A DNA stretch of 64,000 nucleotides, from the NCBI GenBank assembly GCA_029378245.1, contig JARKIF010000004.1:1736001-1800000 (forward strand), read 5' to 3'. Position 1 is the stretch's first letter; each line of letters begins with the position of its first letter. The position numbers and the translations under genes were made by a program. The notes below the pieces were generated by a model, which did not search any database, had not been told where the DNA came from, and saw only the letters and a list, made by a program, of their open reading frames with translations. This document shows, piece after piece, positions 33,963-43,729 of the stretch. The stretch is from Roridomyces roridus (Eukaryota > Basidiomycota > Agaricomycetes > Agaricales > Mycenaceae).

Positions 33963-34138
33963 AAGAACGGATGGTGAGAAGTAGGCCTGGCGCCCATGGC
34001 GCGCCCCGCTTGAGACTTGCTAGCAGATGGATGGTGGTAAGCGAGTAGCCATCAATGGGTTACCCCATTTGGCTCTGGCCAGAGATATGCGTACCGACGA
34101 CTCGAGACATGGACAAGTGAATGAATATATTGAATATA

Positions 34139-34775
34139 TTATACAGGTTCATCGTGCGCGCCAGTTGCCTCGCCCTCCTCGCCCTCCTCCTCCTCGTCGT
34201 CCTCTTCATCCAGCCAGCCCTCGCAACCACAATCCCGAACCCACAAAAGTTGCTCGCCATCGGGCAGACCCAACTTGCGAATGTGAATCAGCGTGCCGGG
34301 GCGGGGACACGAGAAACCCTGGTAGACGTACTCAACGTCACGCAAAGTAGCCGCCGCCCATTCTCCTTGCCGCCAAACCTGCCGCATGGTCAATCACATT
34401 GCAATACGAAGTGGAGGACCTGGAAATGCGTACCTCGAGGCGATGCGTCGGCCTCAGTTCGTGCGCTACCTGGATGCAGAAGCTACACGCCACCAACGCG
34501 CGGTGGCAGCCCTCTTGGCAGCGATACAGCAACATCCCTCCGGCAGGCACAATCCCCGTGCACCACGAGCATTTGGTGGGCGATCCCCCGGCGTCAAGAG
34601 CAGCCTTGTCCGCGAGATGTTCCACGCAGTCGGGGTTCATCTGTACGGCTCGGATCGCACAGCGCGCGTCTTGCAATCGCTCCACAAGATTGCCGTCAGT
34701 GATGACCTCCGCGATGAGGCCGACGAGAGGAGCATTTTCGAGAGCACTCTCGAAAGGGGACTGTTGAGAAGACAT
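34139..34775 (-). CDS. Small CxC-type cysteine-cluster protein (193 aa)
   Basis: Two exons (34775-34434 and 34378-34139), 55-nt intron, start MSSQQSPFES. Residues about 75-115 form a cysteine cluster: CSWCTGIVPAGGMLLYRC, then CHRALVACSFCIQ and RPTHRLEVW. This resembles the CxC domains that accompany KDZ transposases (compare NPLHRIW in the transposase). The end is strongly acidic (EEDDEEEEGEEGE). It lies 177 bp upstream of the transposase start on the same strand. It probably binds metal and perhaps DNA or protein; the function is unknown. Confidence 0.65.
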
Positions 34776-34805
34776 ATTTTGTCGTCCTGGTTTCACCTGG
34801 CTTAT

Positions 34806-35448
34806 CTAACTGAAATCTCCTGCGGGTCCCGGGCCAGCGTGTGATATTGGTGGACGAAGTTCGTGTGGTACATCGACTAAGCTCGCTTGGGTGCAGCTCC
34901 GGCTGCCGGTCCATCTGCTATCGCACCATCTATGGCGTTGCCAACCATCTGATCGCCTGCCAAGCACCCGCTCAATTTTGCCGCCCTTCGACTTTGGTCA
35001 GTGGGATTCTCAAATCTGGCGGATCTCAACTTACGAGTAACATACCGTGTCGTGGGTGACGGTAGTGTACCCCGGCGTGTTAAAGATGTCGCGATTTGGG
35101 GGAGCTGCATGCCCGAACTAGTTAATCTTTGGAACCAGAAGCAATGTGATTGATTCTTACCTTCGCCCGTTAGACTGATCTTGCCAACGACAAATTTCAA
35201 ATGCACTGCGAGTATGATTTGAGTAATAGAAGGAAATAAATAGGTTAGGAGCCAGACTTACCAGTGCTGCGCGAACGCGGCTGTGGTCCACCCAATAATA
35301 CAGGGACGAGGTTGTCAGTATGGATGGCGGTCCCTTTGTCATCTTCCGAGTCGGAATCAATGAGCGCGAGGAGAGCAGGCATCAATTCAGGCGCGGCAGG
35401 CATTTTTCGACCGGTTCCCTGAGGAGGGGACTGCTGTGCGTTGCTCAT
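34806..35448 (-). CDS. Hypothetical protein, four exons (158 aa)
   Basis: Exons 35448-35262, 35205-35161, 35104-35046 and 34991-34806 join with consistent phase and total 477 nt. It starts MSNAQQSPPQGTGRKMPAAP, with ALLALIDSDSEDDKG, then VHLKFVVGKISLTGEAPPNR and a basic end. I recognise no domain. It is divergent from the TET/JBP-like gene, with about 100 bp between the start codons, so the two could share a promoter. The last exon is the least certain. Confidence 0.45.
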
Positions 35449-35552
35449 CAGCAATGAAAGTTGCAGAAGGAAATAGCCGCGGACCTCCTACTGGATTGAG
35501 GTATGGCGAAATGATGCGCAAGCGAGTCCCTGCCTCTTGAGCCCCCACGACT

Positions 35553-36932
35553 ATGGAAGATACTCGTGAGTCTTCTCCCTTTCGCTCTCAGCCCGCAAAA
35601 TACTGACCTCAAATGCATTGGATGTGCTCAGTCCCCAAGAAGTGGCTTCCACCCGTCGGTGCCGCCATCAACCCCAGTTTCACCTACGACATTTTTGAGC
35701 AATTCCTTGCCAGAAGTCGCCAGGCCCGACTCGACCACGATGGGCTTGTCGAGGTGGAAGAAACTCCCGATCCGAACGCGCCGCACCAGCTGGGCCTTGT
35801 CAACAAATGGCGGGACGGCAAGCACGTTCGTGAGCTCGGTGCCGTAGTCCACAATGCGGCCCAGCGGATGCGAGACGTGAGGGTGATGTTTCCACCGGAT
35901 CTTGCCCCGAGACCTGCGTGGACGTTCAGCGAGCTCTGCAAGAAGGATACCTTGCTTCCTGCAGACGAGATTTTCGATCTCTATTGGGCGATTCATTCTG
36001 GCTGCGATCTCGTTCCGTGGGCTGGGGAGTACGTCTGATATCCCGCTTTCTCCGTGCTGCGTTCTGAATTTGAGCAGCGTAGTATTGCCCTTTGCAGACC
36101 GTATGCACTTGGTCATGGCTGTGGGTGCTGGTATCCCCCAGGTTCGCCACCAAGCTCTCTTCATCCAGGAGGCCAACCGAGTTCTCGCCGCGACGGCCTT
36201 CTACGCCCTGCCCCCGGATACAGATGGGCCCATGGAGTCGCTCTCTGTTACGGGCGGAATCGAGTACCTGGATGGTGATTCAGTGAGTCTTGACTGCTCT
36301 ACGTAGTCTCCGTGATGCTCACCTAGCTCAGAGTCCCAGGAATATTGAAACGAAGACGATGCAGGATTTGATGGCGCTCGAGCACGTGAAGAAAGAGAAG
36401 GCCTTTCTTGATCTTTGTCGATTTGCCAGCGGCATGTACCCTCTCATTCCCACCCTCAAGTCCTAACCTCCATTTCCCAGTCGCGTTTGAAGCTTTCAGC
36501 CCCAAGGCGTTCAGCGTAGTGACCGAACTGACCGACCGTCTCTTTGTGGCACATCCTCGCCTCAAGCGTTTCATGCCTGGGCCCTGGACCAATGCGACCT
36601 TCAACCTCGGCACCCAGACGGCCACATGCCCCGACTCTACGGAGGCGTCGGCATGTGGCTGGTGGTGGCAAGCCCTCATTGCGTTGGGAGATTACGACTC
36701 CGAGAAAGGTGGTCATGTCAATTTGTGGGATCTTGCTTCCGTGTTGCAGTGTCCGGCGGGGTCAGTCGTTCTCATCCCACCAATGATGCGCTACTCCATC
36801 GTTACTGTGCAACCGGGGGAGCAGCGCTACTCAATCACACTTTTCACCCCCGCCTCGCCAGATTGGGCCTCGGAGGATTGGCCTGCCGCTACTTACCTCT
36901 TTTCTACTCTCAGCGAGCTGGCGCGTACGTAG
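35553..36932 (+). CDS. TET/JBP-like protein with substituted catalytic residues
   Basis: Exons 35553-35565, 35632-36028, 36078-36282, 36332-36431 and 36481-36932; the intron 36432-36480 begins with GC. TET/JBP enzymes are Fe(II)/2-oxoglutarate dioxygenases that oxidise methylated bases in DNA. The C-terminal half has the fungal TET/JBP fold pattern: FNLGTQTATCPDSTEASACG, ALIALGDYDSEKGGHVNLWD, AGSVVLIPPMMRYSIV and GEQRYSITLF. Compared with what I know of the family, the H-x-D metal motif before the Gly-Trp stretch reads S-x-E here, and the distal His (after IP) reads Tyr. The Arg that contacts 2-oxoglutarate (GEQRYS) is kept. I infer a catalytically dead relative. An AATAAA follows at about 36944. 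Confidence 0.65.
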
Positions 36933-37397
36933 ATTACACCTGAAATAAAACAATTATGTGTTTGTGCTCCATGAATGACACGAGAATGACTCCATATAAT
37001 GTAGAGGAAGGTGTATCTCGCCTGAGGGCGTGTATCACGAACTGACGATGGGTGTATGGCGAACTGATGGTCACCGAATTCGCCGGGATTTCTTTTTTTT
37101 CTGACACACACTCAGCTCTCGAATGCACTTCTTTTGGGACAACTGGGTTTTTGAGGGTCCCCCGCACCTCATTCTTTTTTTTCAGATTTTTTACCATCTG
37201 TGAGTGAGTACAATTGCCTTGCGACGACAAAGGTGGTGAATGTCTCGTATTTATATCACAGACTCTGCTTTCACCAACGAACACCCTCACTCGATCGGCT
37301 TCCACCTCCTCATTTTCCACCAGTTACAGTGCCCCTAGCACCCCCGCTTCGTCTCCAACAATTTCTACGTCCCACTTTGTCCATATACAACGTGCAA

Positions 37398-38050
37398 ATG
37401 TCTTCCAAAGCCCCAACGGAGAGCAAGCGTCCAGCTTCCACCATGGTTGCCAGACGCCTCGCAACTGCTCGGTACCGCGATAAGTACGTCGTGGTGTCAC
37501 TCACTACCTCACATCGCCTCAAATGGGAAGTAGAAATGCGGAGGAGCTGCGGGAGAAGGCCAGGGAGCGCATGCAGCGGTACGGGCATCGGTCTCACACT
37601 TTCTCATACGGCTGATCTTGCCTCCCTCTCAAAAGACACAGAGAGGAGGTCAAGGACGATCCTGAACGTCAGGAAGAGCACCGAGAGCGAGCACGAGAAG
37701 CCAGCCGCAAGTACCGCCAAAAGTACATCACTCATTCCCTCCACTTTGACCAGTCTCGCACACTCACAGTTTTCCAGACATGGAGCGGCGCTCTCGCATC
37801 GCCAGAGGATTCGCCGAATGGAGTGGGTATATCGGTTTATTTCACAAGACTCTACACTAAACTATTCACCAGTGCCTTTGAAAAGAAGCACGGCCACAAG
37901 GCCTGGACCGAGCGTTTTGAGAAACTTGAGCAGCAGCGCCGCGCCGCCGCAGAGGAGGAGGAATGGCGGCTGTATGAGATGGAGCTCAAGCGGAGGGAAC
38001 GCGAGCGTGTGGCGGCTGATTCTCTGCAAGCCCTGGCGTCATCCAAGTGA
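37398..38050 (+). CDS. Basic coiled-coil protein of unknown function
   Basis: About six small exons: 37398-37483, 37531-37578, 37636-37722, about 37770-37830, and a last exon from about 37870 to 38050. The spliced reading includes RLATARYRDK, NAEELREKARERMQR, HREEVKDDPERQEEHRERAR and EASRKYRQK, then AFEKKHGHKAWTERFEKLEQ and a Glu/Arg-rich helical end finishing LQALASSK. Acceptors of the middle exons are ambiguous. It looks like a helical nucleic-acid-binding or scaffold protein, but I know no function. It lies between the TET/JBP-like and viroplasmin-like genes of the KDZ element. Confidence 0.5.
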
Positions 38051-38126
38051 TTCTGTCGTCGCACCAAGCAAGCAGCATACAAATGATTTTTTTCTTCTAC
38101 GCGCGCATGAAAGAAGCTACGAAAAG

Positions 38127-39152
38127 CTACAAGTAGGTCACCTCCCCGCGGAGCTGCGCACCAGCGAACCTTGCCTGCGCCTCTGGAAAAGTCTCGTATT
38201 TCTCGTGCAACGCGCCGTCGATGCCCAGCGTGTTGAGCGCGCTCTCGAGGCTGGGAATTGTTGAGCTCGATCCCCATGCTGAGTACGGGACACTTACTAG
38301 GTGGGAAAGATGCCTGGATGAATCCCGGCATGAACGACATACCACGATTCCCCGGTATCCCGAGGAGGCAGAGCTGCGGGCAGCGGGGAAGTGGCATCGG
38401 CGATCGGGTGTGGGACGGCAGCACGAGCGATGGGAATAGCGGTCCATGTGGTGGTCGTGGAGGTCCATCCTCTGTTCTGTGCATACTGGAAGGCGGCGAC
38501 GGCGGCGGGACGGGAACAGTAACCCTGATGCAGAGCGAATCGGAATCCATCCGTGGCTTGGCGCACTTCAGACCTGTCAGGATAGATATGAGCCGGTCAA
38601 GCGCGTACAGCGACCATCGCTCACCAGGTATTCATGACCCCTGTGGTGCGCCCTCGGAACACCACGTACACGTTGACCTTGCCCTTGGATTTCTTGGACG
38701 AGTGGAGTGCGCGAACAAAGCCACCATGGCCCGTCTGGACCGCATGCCCAGCCTGCGACCTGGAAAATCCATGTGATGCTGATTGATGAGAAGATCGAAG
38801 GGGTAAAACCTACCAATCGGGTGTTATGCGAGGAGGATCGTGACGACTGGGAGAATATTGATACAAGGTGGGAACGATGTAGGCGGGTGGCGGGGGCGTT
38901 TGGCGGCGCGGGGACGCAGGGAGAGCACCAAGACTGGAGTAGGCCGGGGGAGAGTTTGCCGAGCTACGAGGTGGAGACGCAGTCGAGGCCAAAACGGGCG
39001 CTGGGATCGGCAGAGATAAGCCCGCGGATGCAAATCGATAAAGCCTTACTCGGTCTAGCGGGGCTGCTGTCTTCGAGAGACAACAGTGCCAATAGCGCGT
39101 CCATGTCGTCCACGGATGTGGCTGAACGTTGGACGGGGCGGTCTTGAACCAT
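38127..39152 (-). CDS. Viroplasmin-like (RNase H1 N-terminal) domain protein (274 aa)
   Basis: Exons 39152-39050, 39000-38814, 38759-38625, 38573-38298 and 38250-38127 sum to 825 nt, an exact 275 codons. It starts MVQDRPVQRSATSVDDMDAL. A Pro/Ser-rich linker leads to KGKVNVYVVFRGRTTGVMNT joined to WSEVRQATDGFRFALHQGYC and AFQYAQNRGWT. This is the caulimovirus-viroplasmin/RNase H1 N-terminal fold, which binds RNA-DNA hybrids or dsRNA in known proteins. A second partial unit ends the protein (LHEKYETFPEAQARFAGAQ). No RNase H catalytic domain follows. Such proteins are common companions of mushroom mobile elements. Confidence 0.7.
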
Positions 39153-39355
39153 CGAGAGAAAGGAATTGTTAGTGGGAGAAGTGTAGGCGGAGAGCAAGAC
39201 CTACCGATGGAAGGAGATGGATCATATGTAGCAAACGATAAGCGCACTCTATAAGAATCATATGTGAATTTCTGATTTTCGGCAGAAGATTTAGGCACAG
39301 AACCCATGACCGAGGAGCGTGTGCACGGAAAAAACAGTCAGAAATGAGATAAAAA

Positions 39356-39983
39356 TTATTGGGTAGTAGACAACGACAAGTGAGACAACGAATGTAGTTC
39401 AACAGCCCAACTTGGAAGAAGTGTTAGATGAGAGCTGGAACAAGGAGGATGCAGGACTTACCGCCGGACAAGCTCGTCGAGATGGGGGATGTCCGACTCG
39501 ACAATATCCAAGAGCGGCAAGTCTCGGTTGCTGATACGAGCGTCGGGCGAGTGCGCGTGCTTGACGACCAGGACTGATCCGTGGCAGGTTTTGTGCTTGT
39601 CAGCGGGGCGGAGCATCGCAGCAACGGCCTTGTTGGCATCGGGGCGGAGCGTGTCGGCGTGTGTGCACCCTGTGATGACAGTGAAGGCAATATCCAGCCC
39701 TAGGGCTTCGTGGCGGAGAAGTGGCTTCAGGCAGTGCTTGCAGTTCGTGGGGTCCGGATCGAAGAGGCCTTGAAGAATATGGGGGTTGTTGGCGAATGTG
39801 GGGGGAAGGCCGTTGCGGATGTCGAGGCAAACGAGACCCTTGTTGGCGATGTAGGACGGGTAGATCAAACCCATACGCTCGCCGACTCCTTGGTTCACCT
39901 GTGAAAAAAATGAATCACTTCACAAGATGCTCGCTGCTGAAAGATACACATACCGGAGGCTCAGGCTGGTGGTTTGTGCTCAT
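39356..39983 (-). CDS. Hypothetical protein, three exons (173 aa)
   Basis: Exons 39983-39954, 39898-39462 and 39410-39356 total 522 nt in consistent phase, start MSTNHQPEPPVNQGVGERMG. It contains LIYPSYIANKGLVCLDIRNG, a CKHC pair (NCKHCLKPLLRHEALG), and GCTHADTLRPDANKAVAAML. I recognise no family. The gene lies 204 bp upstream of the viroplasmin-like gene on the same strand and belongs to the KDZ cargo. Confidence 0.5.
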
Positions 39984-40241
39984 AGTGGGGGACGAAAGGA
40001 AGACTGGCGATCTAGTTTCGGGTAAATCACAGTAGACGGGCGCCGGGTCTGTATAGGCCTGTATCCAAAGCTTTGGCTCGTATCGCTTGGAGGGTATCAC
40101 AAGTTTCGCGTTTGTTTACCTTGATTCAACAACTCTTGGTCCTGTCCAACACCTACGACGCACTTTCAGCAGCACCCAGACCCCAATAAAAATCAACGTA
40201 CGTTCGCTGTTCAAGTGTGCATTATATGGGAGACTCATTGC

Positions 40242-42837
40242 ATGCCGAGTAGAACAATGCCCGTAAAACCTCGCGTCTGGCAAAGGAAGGCGAAAGAGGA
40301 GCGCCGCAACTTGAAGATGTGGGCAGACGGTGCACGGGAGGACGTCTTGAAGCCTCACGTCGCGCCGTATGCTGACGCCCTCGCGAGGGACGCACGTTCG
40401 GAGCGCGACTACTACTTGAGAGTGTGCGCCGAGTACCACGCAAAGATCAGTTGGCGCCTGCAAGACCACGAGGAGCCGGAGACGCCTCTTCCTGAGTACG
40501 ATCCCAGTCAGCCCGCAGCCGCAGAGGAGGGTCTCAGCACGGAGGAGCAGCAAAAGCGGCACGAACGCGTCGAGGAGATCAATGAGGTCTGTGTTTACGT
40601 ACTCGCATCATTGCCATTTTTGGCTGACCCACCTCACAGCGCATTCACCGTTGGCTCAAATACCGTGCTCGCAAGCTCAACCAGTCTTTTATCTCGAAGG
40701 CCAACAATGCCACCAGTCCGATCGGCGTCCTTGTGGCAAAACTAGCCGGACACAAAGCGCCGCCTAAGGCACGCCAAGCCTACCAGCAGTATCAACGCGA
40801 GAACGCCGTCGAGCAGCGTAAAGCTGTTGAAGAGGCGTGGAAGGCGGAGTTTGGTGTTCCCGCAGATGGGGAAGCCCAAGAGAAAGGGCCTGACGCCGCA
40901 TTCCGCGCGAAAGTGGCGCGCACCTGTTTTGCCAAGCTTCCCGAGGGCGTGCGGAAGGAATACGGGGACCGAGCGAAGAAGGAGGCGGCGATGAAGAGGG
41001 AGGAGTATCTCAAGGCACTCAAGGAAGGTCCCTCCAAGAGTCCGGCGGCTCGGCAGAGGTAAGAGCTTTGGCGCTGGATTGCAGACTTTTTACTCACTCA
41101 ATGTGATCCAGCTGCATCGACAATCTCGCCCCGTTCCTGACCGCTATCCTCAAGGGAGTGGAGGAGTATACCGGGCTTCAGGGCGTCGTCATCGTTGGGG
41201 GTCCTATTCCAAAGTGGGGTGGTGATATACACACGATCCAGTACGTACGCTGTCGGGTGTTCTTGGGAACATCTACTCACACACCATGTTCAGTCTCAGC
41301 GTTGGTCGGAACCTCGCGACGGTTCCCATGACCTTCCCCGGTTGGCAAAAGGACAAGTTCCAGGCCGGCGTCGTCGGCTTCATGAAGGATTACTTGGCAA
41401 CGGCGTACAGTGAGTGTCTCTGATTGCAATGTTATTCGGCGTCTGCTAATGTATCTCCTAGCTCGTGAGCAATGCGCAGAGGCTGCTCTGCCCGGCACGA
41501 CGGGAGTCCCCAACGCCCCGTACACAATGCCCAACGAGGAAGAGGAAGAAGACGGCTCAGACGACGAGTCGGATTCTGATTCTGACTCCGACTCCGACTC
41601 CGACGTCCCCTCTCCTGCCCAGAAGAGGAAGCGGGCACCGACCAAGAAGACAGGCAGAGCGACCGCTAACAAGAAGGCCAAGACGTCTACTCCCCAGGTG
41701 GTCTCGCAGCCCGCCATCACGCCGACGTCCTCCGGAGATACCCACACGGCGACTGTGGCAGCTACGTCTCCCTCACCTCCAGCACCTCCTTCGTCAACCC
41801 CGCCCGCACCTGCAGAGCCCGAAATCCCGGCCCACGTGAGGTTTCTGCTGATGAAACAAAAAAACCAGGAGAGGATGGCGCAGCTGGGCTTGGGAAAGGC
41901 GACCTCTGACCTTTTCCAAGACGTCAGCAACCACCCTGCCAAAGCCGCTGCAAAATCCAAGCCCAAGCCCTCGCGCTCCACTGTTCCCGCTGCTCCTCGC
42001 AGATCCACCCGCACGCCTGGACTTGCCCAAATGCTTGCCGCCGACAATCTCTCGGCGCCGGTGGCCATGACGACCACTGCCTCCTCGCCGCCAAGTCCCC
42101 AGGACGACGTAGAGATGCAGACGTCGGACCCAACGGCCAACAAAGACGCCAGCGCACCCGTCCCCGCCGTCCCCGCCGTCCCCGCCGTCCCTGTGGTTCC
42201 CGTCCCTGTTGACAACACGCAGGAGGGTGAAATCATGGATCTCGATGACACCACTGGCATGCAAACGCCTTGGACCCCAGTCCCCGGCGTGAATCCACCT
42301 CCGTGGGCTGAAACGTCGGATTCAGCGGTTGCTGTCAGCCCGGACGAGGCACCCACTTGGTTTACGCACGTTTTTGGACGAGTCTCGGGGGTGGATTTGG
42401 GTGAGCAGTACGAGACTATGCTGCAGGCGTGGGTGAAACTTGAAGCCGAGTACGACTTCGGGCAGGACGGCGGTCAAGCATTGGCAGACACCCGGCGTCC
42501 CTCGCAGGTGGGCGAGTGGATCAAGAACGCTCGGCGTCGCACGCCTTACATTGCGAATGTAGATGTCTTCGAGCGGCAGTGGACAACCTGGTGGAGCGCG
42601 ATGCAGCCAGAGTGGCGGAAGAAGGGGGAAACCGCCATGGGGAAGACGACGGACGACTGGGGGTGCGTGGCTACTACCGGGCAGAATGGCATCGTCAGCG
42701 TCGTTGCCACTCTGTACTGGTGGGGCTGTGTCCAGCGCTCGCAGTCACCGGCTCCGTCGGCGGCCTGGGTTGCAGCGGTAGCCGACGTTGAGCGCGCCTT
42801 GACAGAGATCCATGCTGCATCACTGCTGGAATACTAG
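40242..42837 (+). CDS. Large hypothetical protein of the KDZ cargo (794 aa)
   Basis: Exons 40242-40586, 40640-41058, 41112-41240, 41294-41409 and 41462-42837 sum to 2385 nt. The N-terminal half is helical and basic (KEERRNLKMWADGAREDVLK, RIHRWLKYRARKLNQ, AYQQYQRENAVEQRKAVEEA), somewhat like HMG-box sequences. A compact part follows (LQGVVIVGGPIPKWGGDIHT, LSVGRNLATVPMTFPGWQKD). The second half is low-complexity with a (DSDS)n acidic run, AQKRKRAPTKKTGRA as a likely nuclear signal, and a conserved-looking end (WIKNARRRTPYIANVDVFER, TTWWSAMQPEWR). I know no function. It is the longest intact frame of the KDZ element. Confidence 0.6.
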
Positions 42838-43729
42838 CCGTCACACCTCCCCGTCCTACTTACTTTGATTCTTGGCTCGCGACTTGTTTCCTTCTGTCTG
42901 TAGTACGTATCTACTTTGCTTAGTGCGTATCTACTTAGATTTGTGTCAATGAATGGACTTGGCTGCCGTGTCTCTGCTTTGTGATGGCTGACTTTGGGCT
43001 GACTTGTGAGCTTCTCGCGATACGGATGAAAGACAAAAACGGCATCAAAGGTGGATTTTCTCGTACTACGGTGGAAAGACATCTCGCAGTATGGTAGAAG
43101 ACACATCGTCGTAAGATGGATACAGCAATGCCCAAGAAATGGGTGGTGAAGATGGATGTATGGCGCGGGAATGCAAAAATTAAGGAGGCAGGCGGAGCCG
43201 TGATGGGACGGTAATGCAAACACAAGCAGAGCGGTCAACAGAGAAGTGGTCGGTGAGCGAGGAGGAGGGGGGGTGGGGCGGGAATGCAAAAAAAAAAAAA
43301 AAGAGGCAGGTGGAACCGTGATGGGACGTACTGGAAAGGCAGGCAGAGGAGGAAGCGGTCAGGGCGGGGAACAGGCTGGGCGGGGAGCAGGCGGGGCGCG
43401 GCGGGAGGCGGGGAGCAGGAGGCGGGTGCAGAGGAAGCGGGTGCAGTGGAAGGGAGCATCATCTGCGCTGCTGATTGGAACAACGAAAAGGGCCTGATTG
43501 GCGGCAATGGATTAATATACCAATTGGGATGATTAAAAACAACCCAAAAGGGGCATTGCAGTGGCCTGGACCCGGTCCATCAGCCATCCAGAAAGGGTCC
43601 ACGTGATAGAAGACGGATAAAAGACATGCGCATGGCTGTAGCCACGCCGGTGGCTAGGTTCATGTAGAATGTAAACCTGTCCAGTGGCTACATCCAGGGT
43701 ACATTGTCTTTATATTACAGCTACGGCTC
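42838..43729. repeat. Right end of the KDZ element with imperfect tandem repeats
   Basis: No gene. An imperfect tandem repeat (GCGGGAATGCAAAAA ... GAGGCAGG ... CCGTGATGGGACG) occurs twice at about 43160-43215 and 43278-43330, followed by a purine-rich GGGGCGGGAACAGG stretch. Subterminal TGGCTAC/GTAGCCA motifs lie near the terminus. Confidence 0.5.

Larger units (their letters stand above)
29705..43729. mobile_element. KDZ DNA transposon (14.0 kb) inside Gypsy-2 pol
   Basis: Ends share the inverted motif CCGTAGCTGTA (CACCCGTAGCTGTACTA and GAGCCGTAGCTGTAATA) and are flanked by the direct repeat ACACCGG (29698-29704 and 43730-43736). Removing the element and one repeat restores the Gypsy-2 integrase frame. 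It carries a KDZ-family transposase, a CxC-cluster protein, a TET/JBP-like protein, a viroplasmin-like protein and four unrecognised genes. Subterminal CTGGxTGTAGCCA motifs occur at both ends. KDZ elements carrying TET/JBP genes are described for basidiomycetes. Confidence 0.9.

Noticed and set aside
29705..43729. Large cargo-carrying Starship-type element
   Set aside because: No DUF3435 tyrosine recombinase; the transposase is clearly KDZ and the ends are short inverted repeats.
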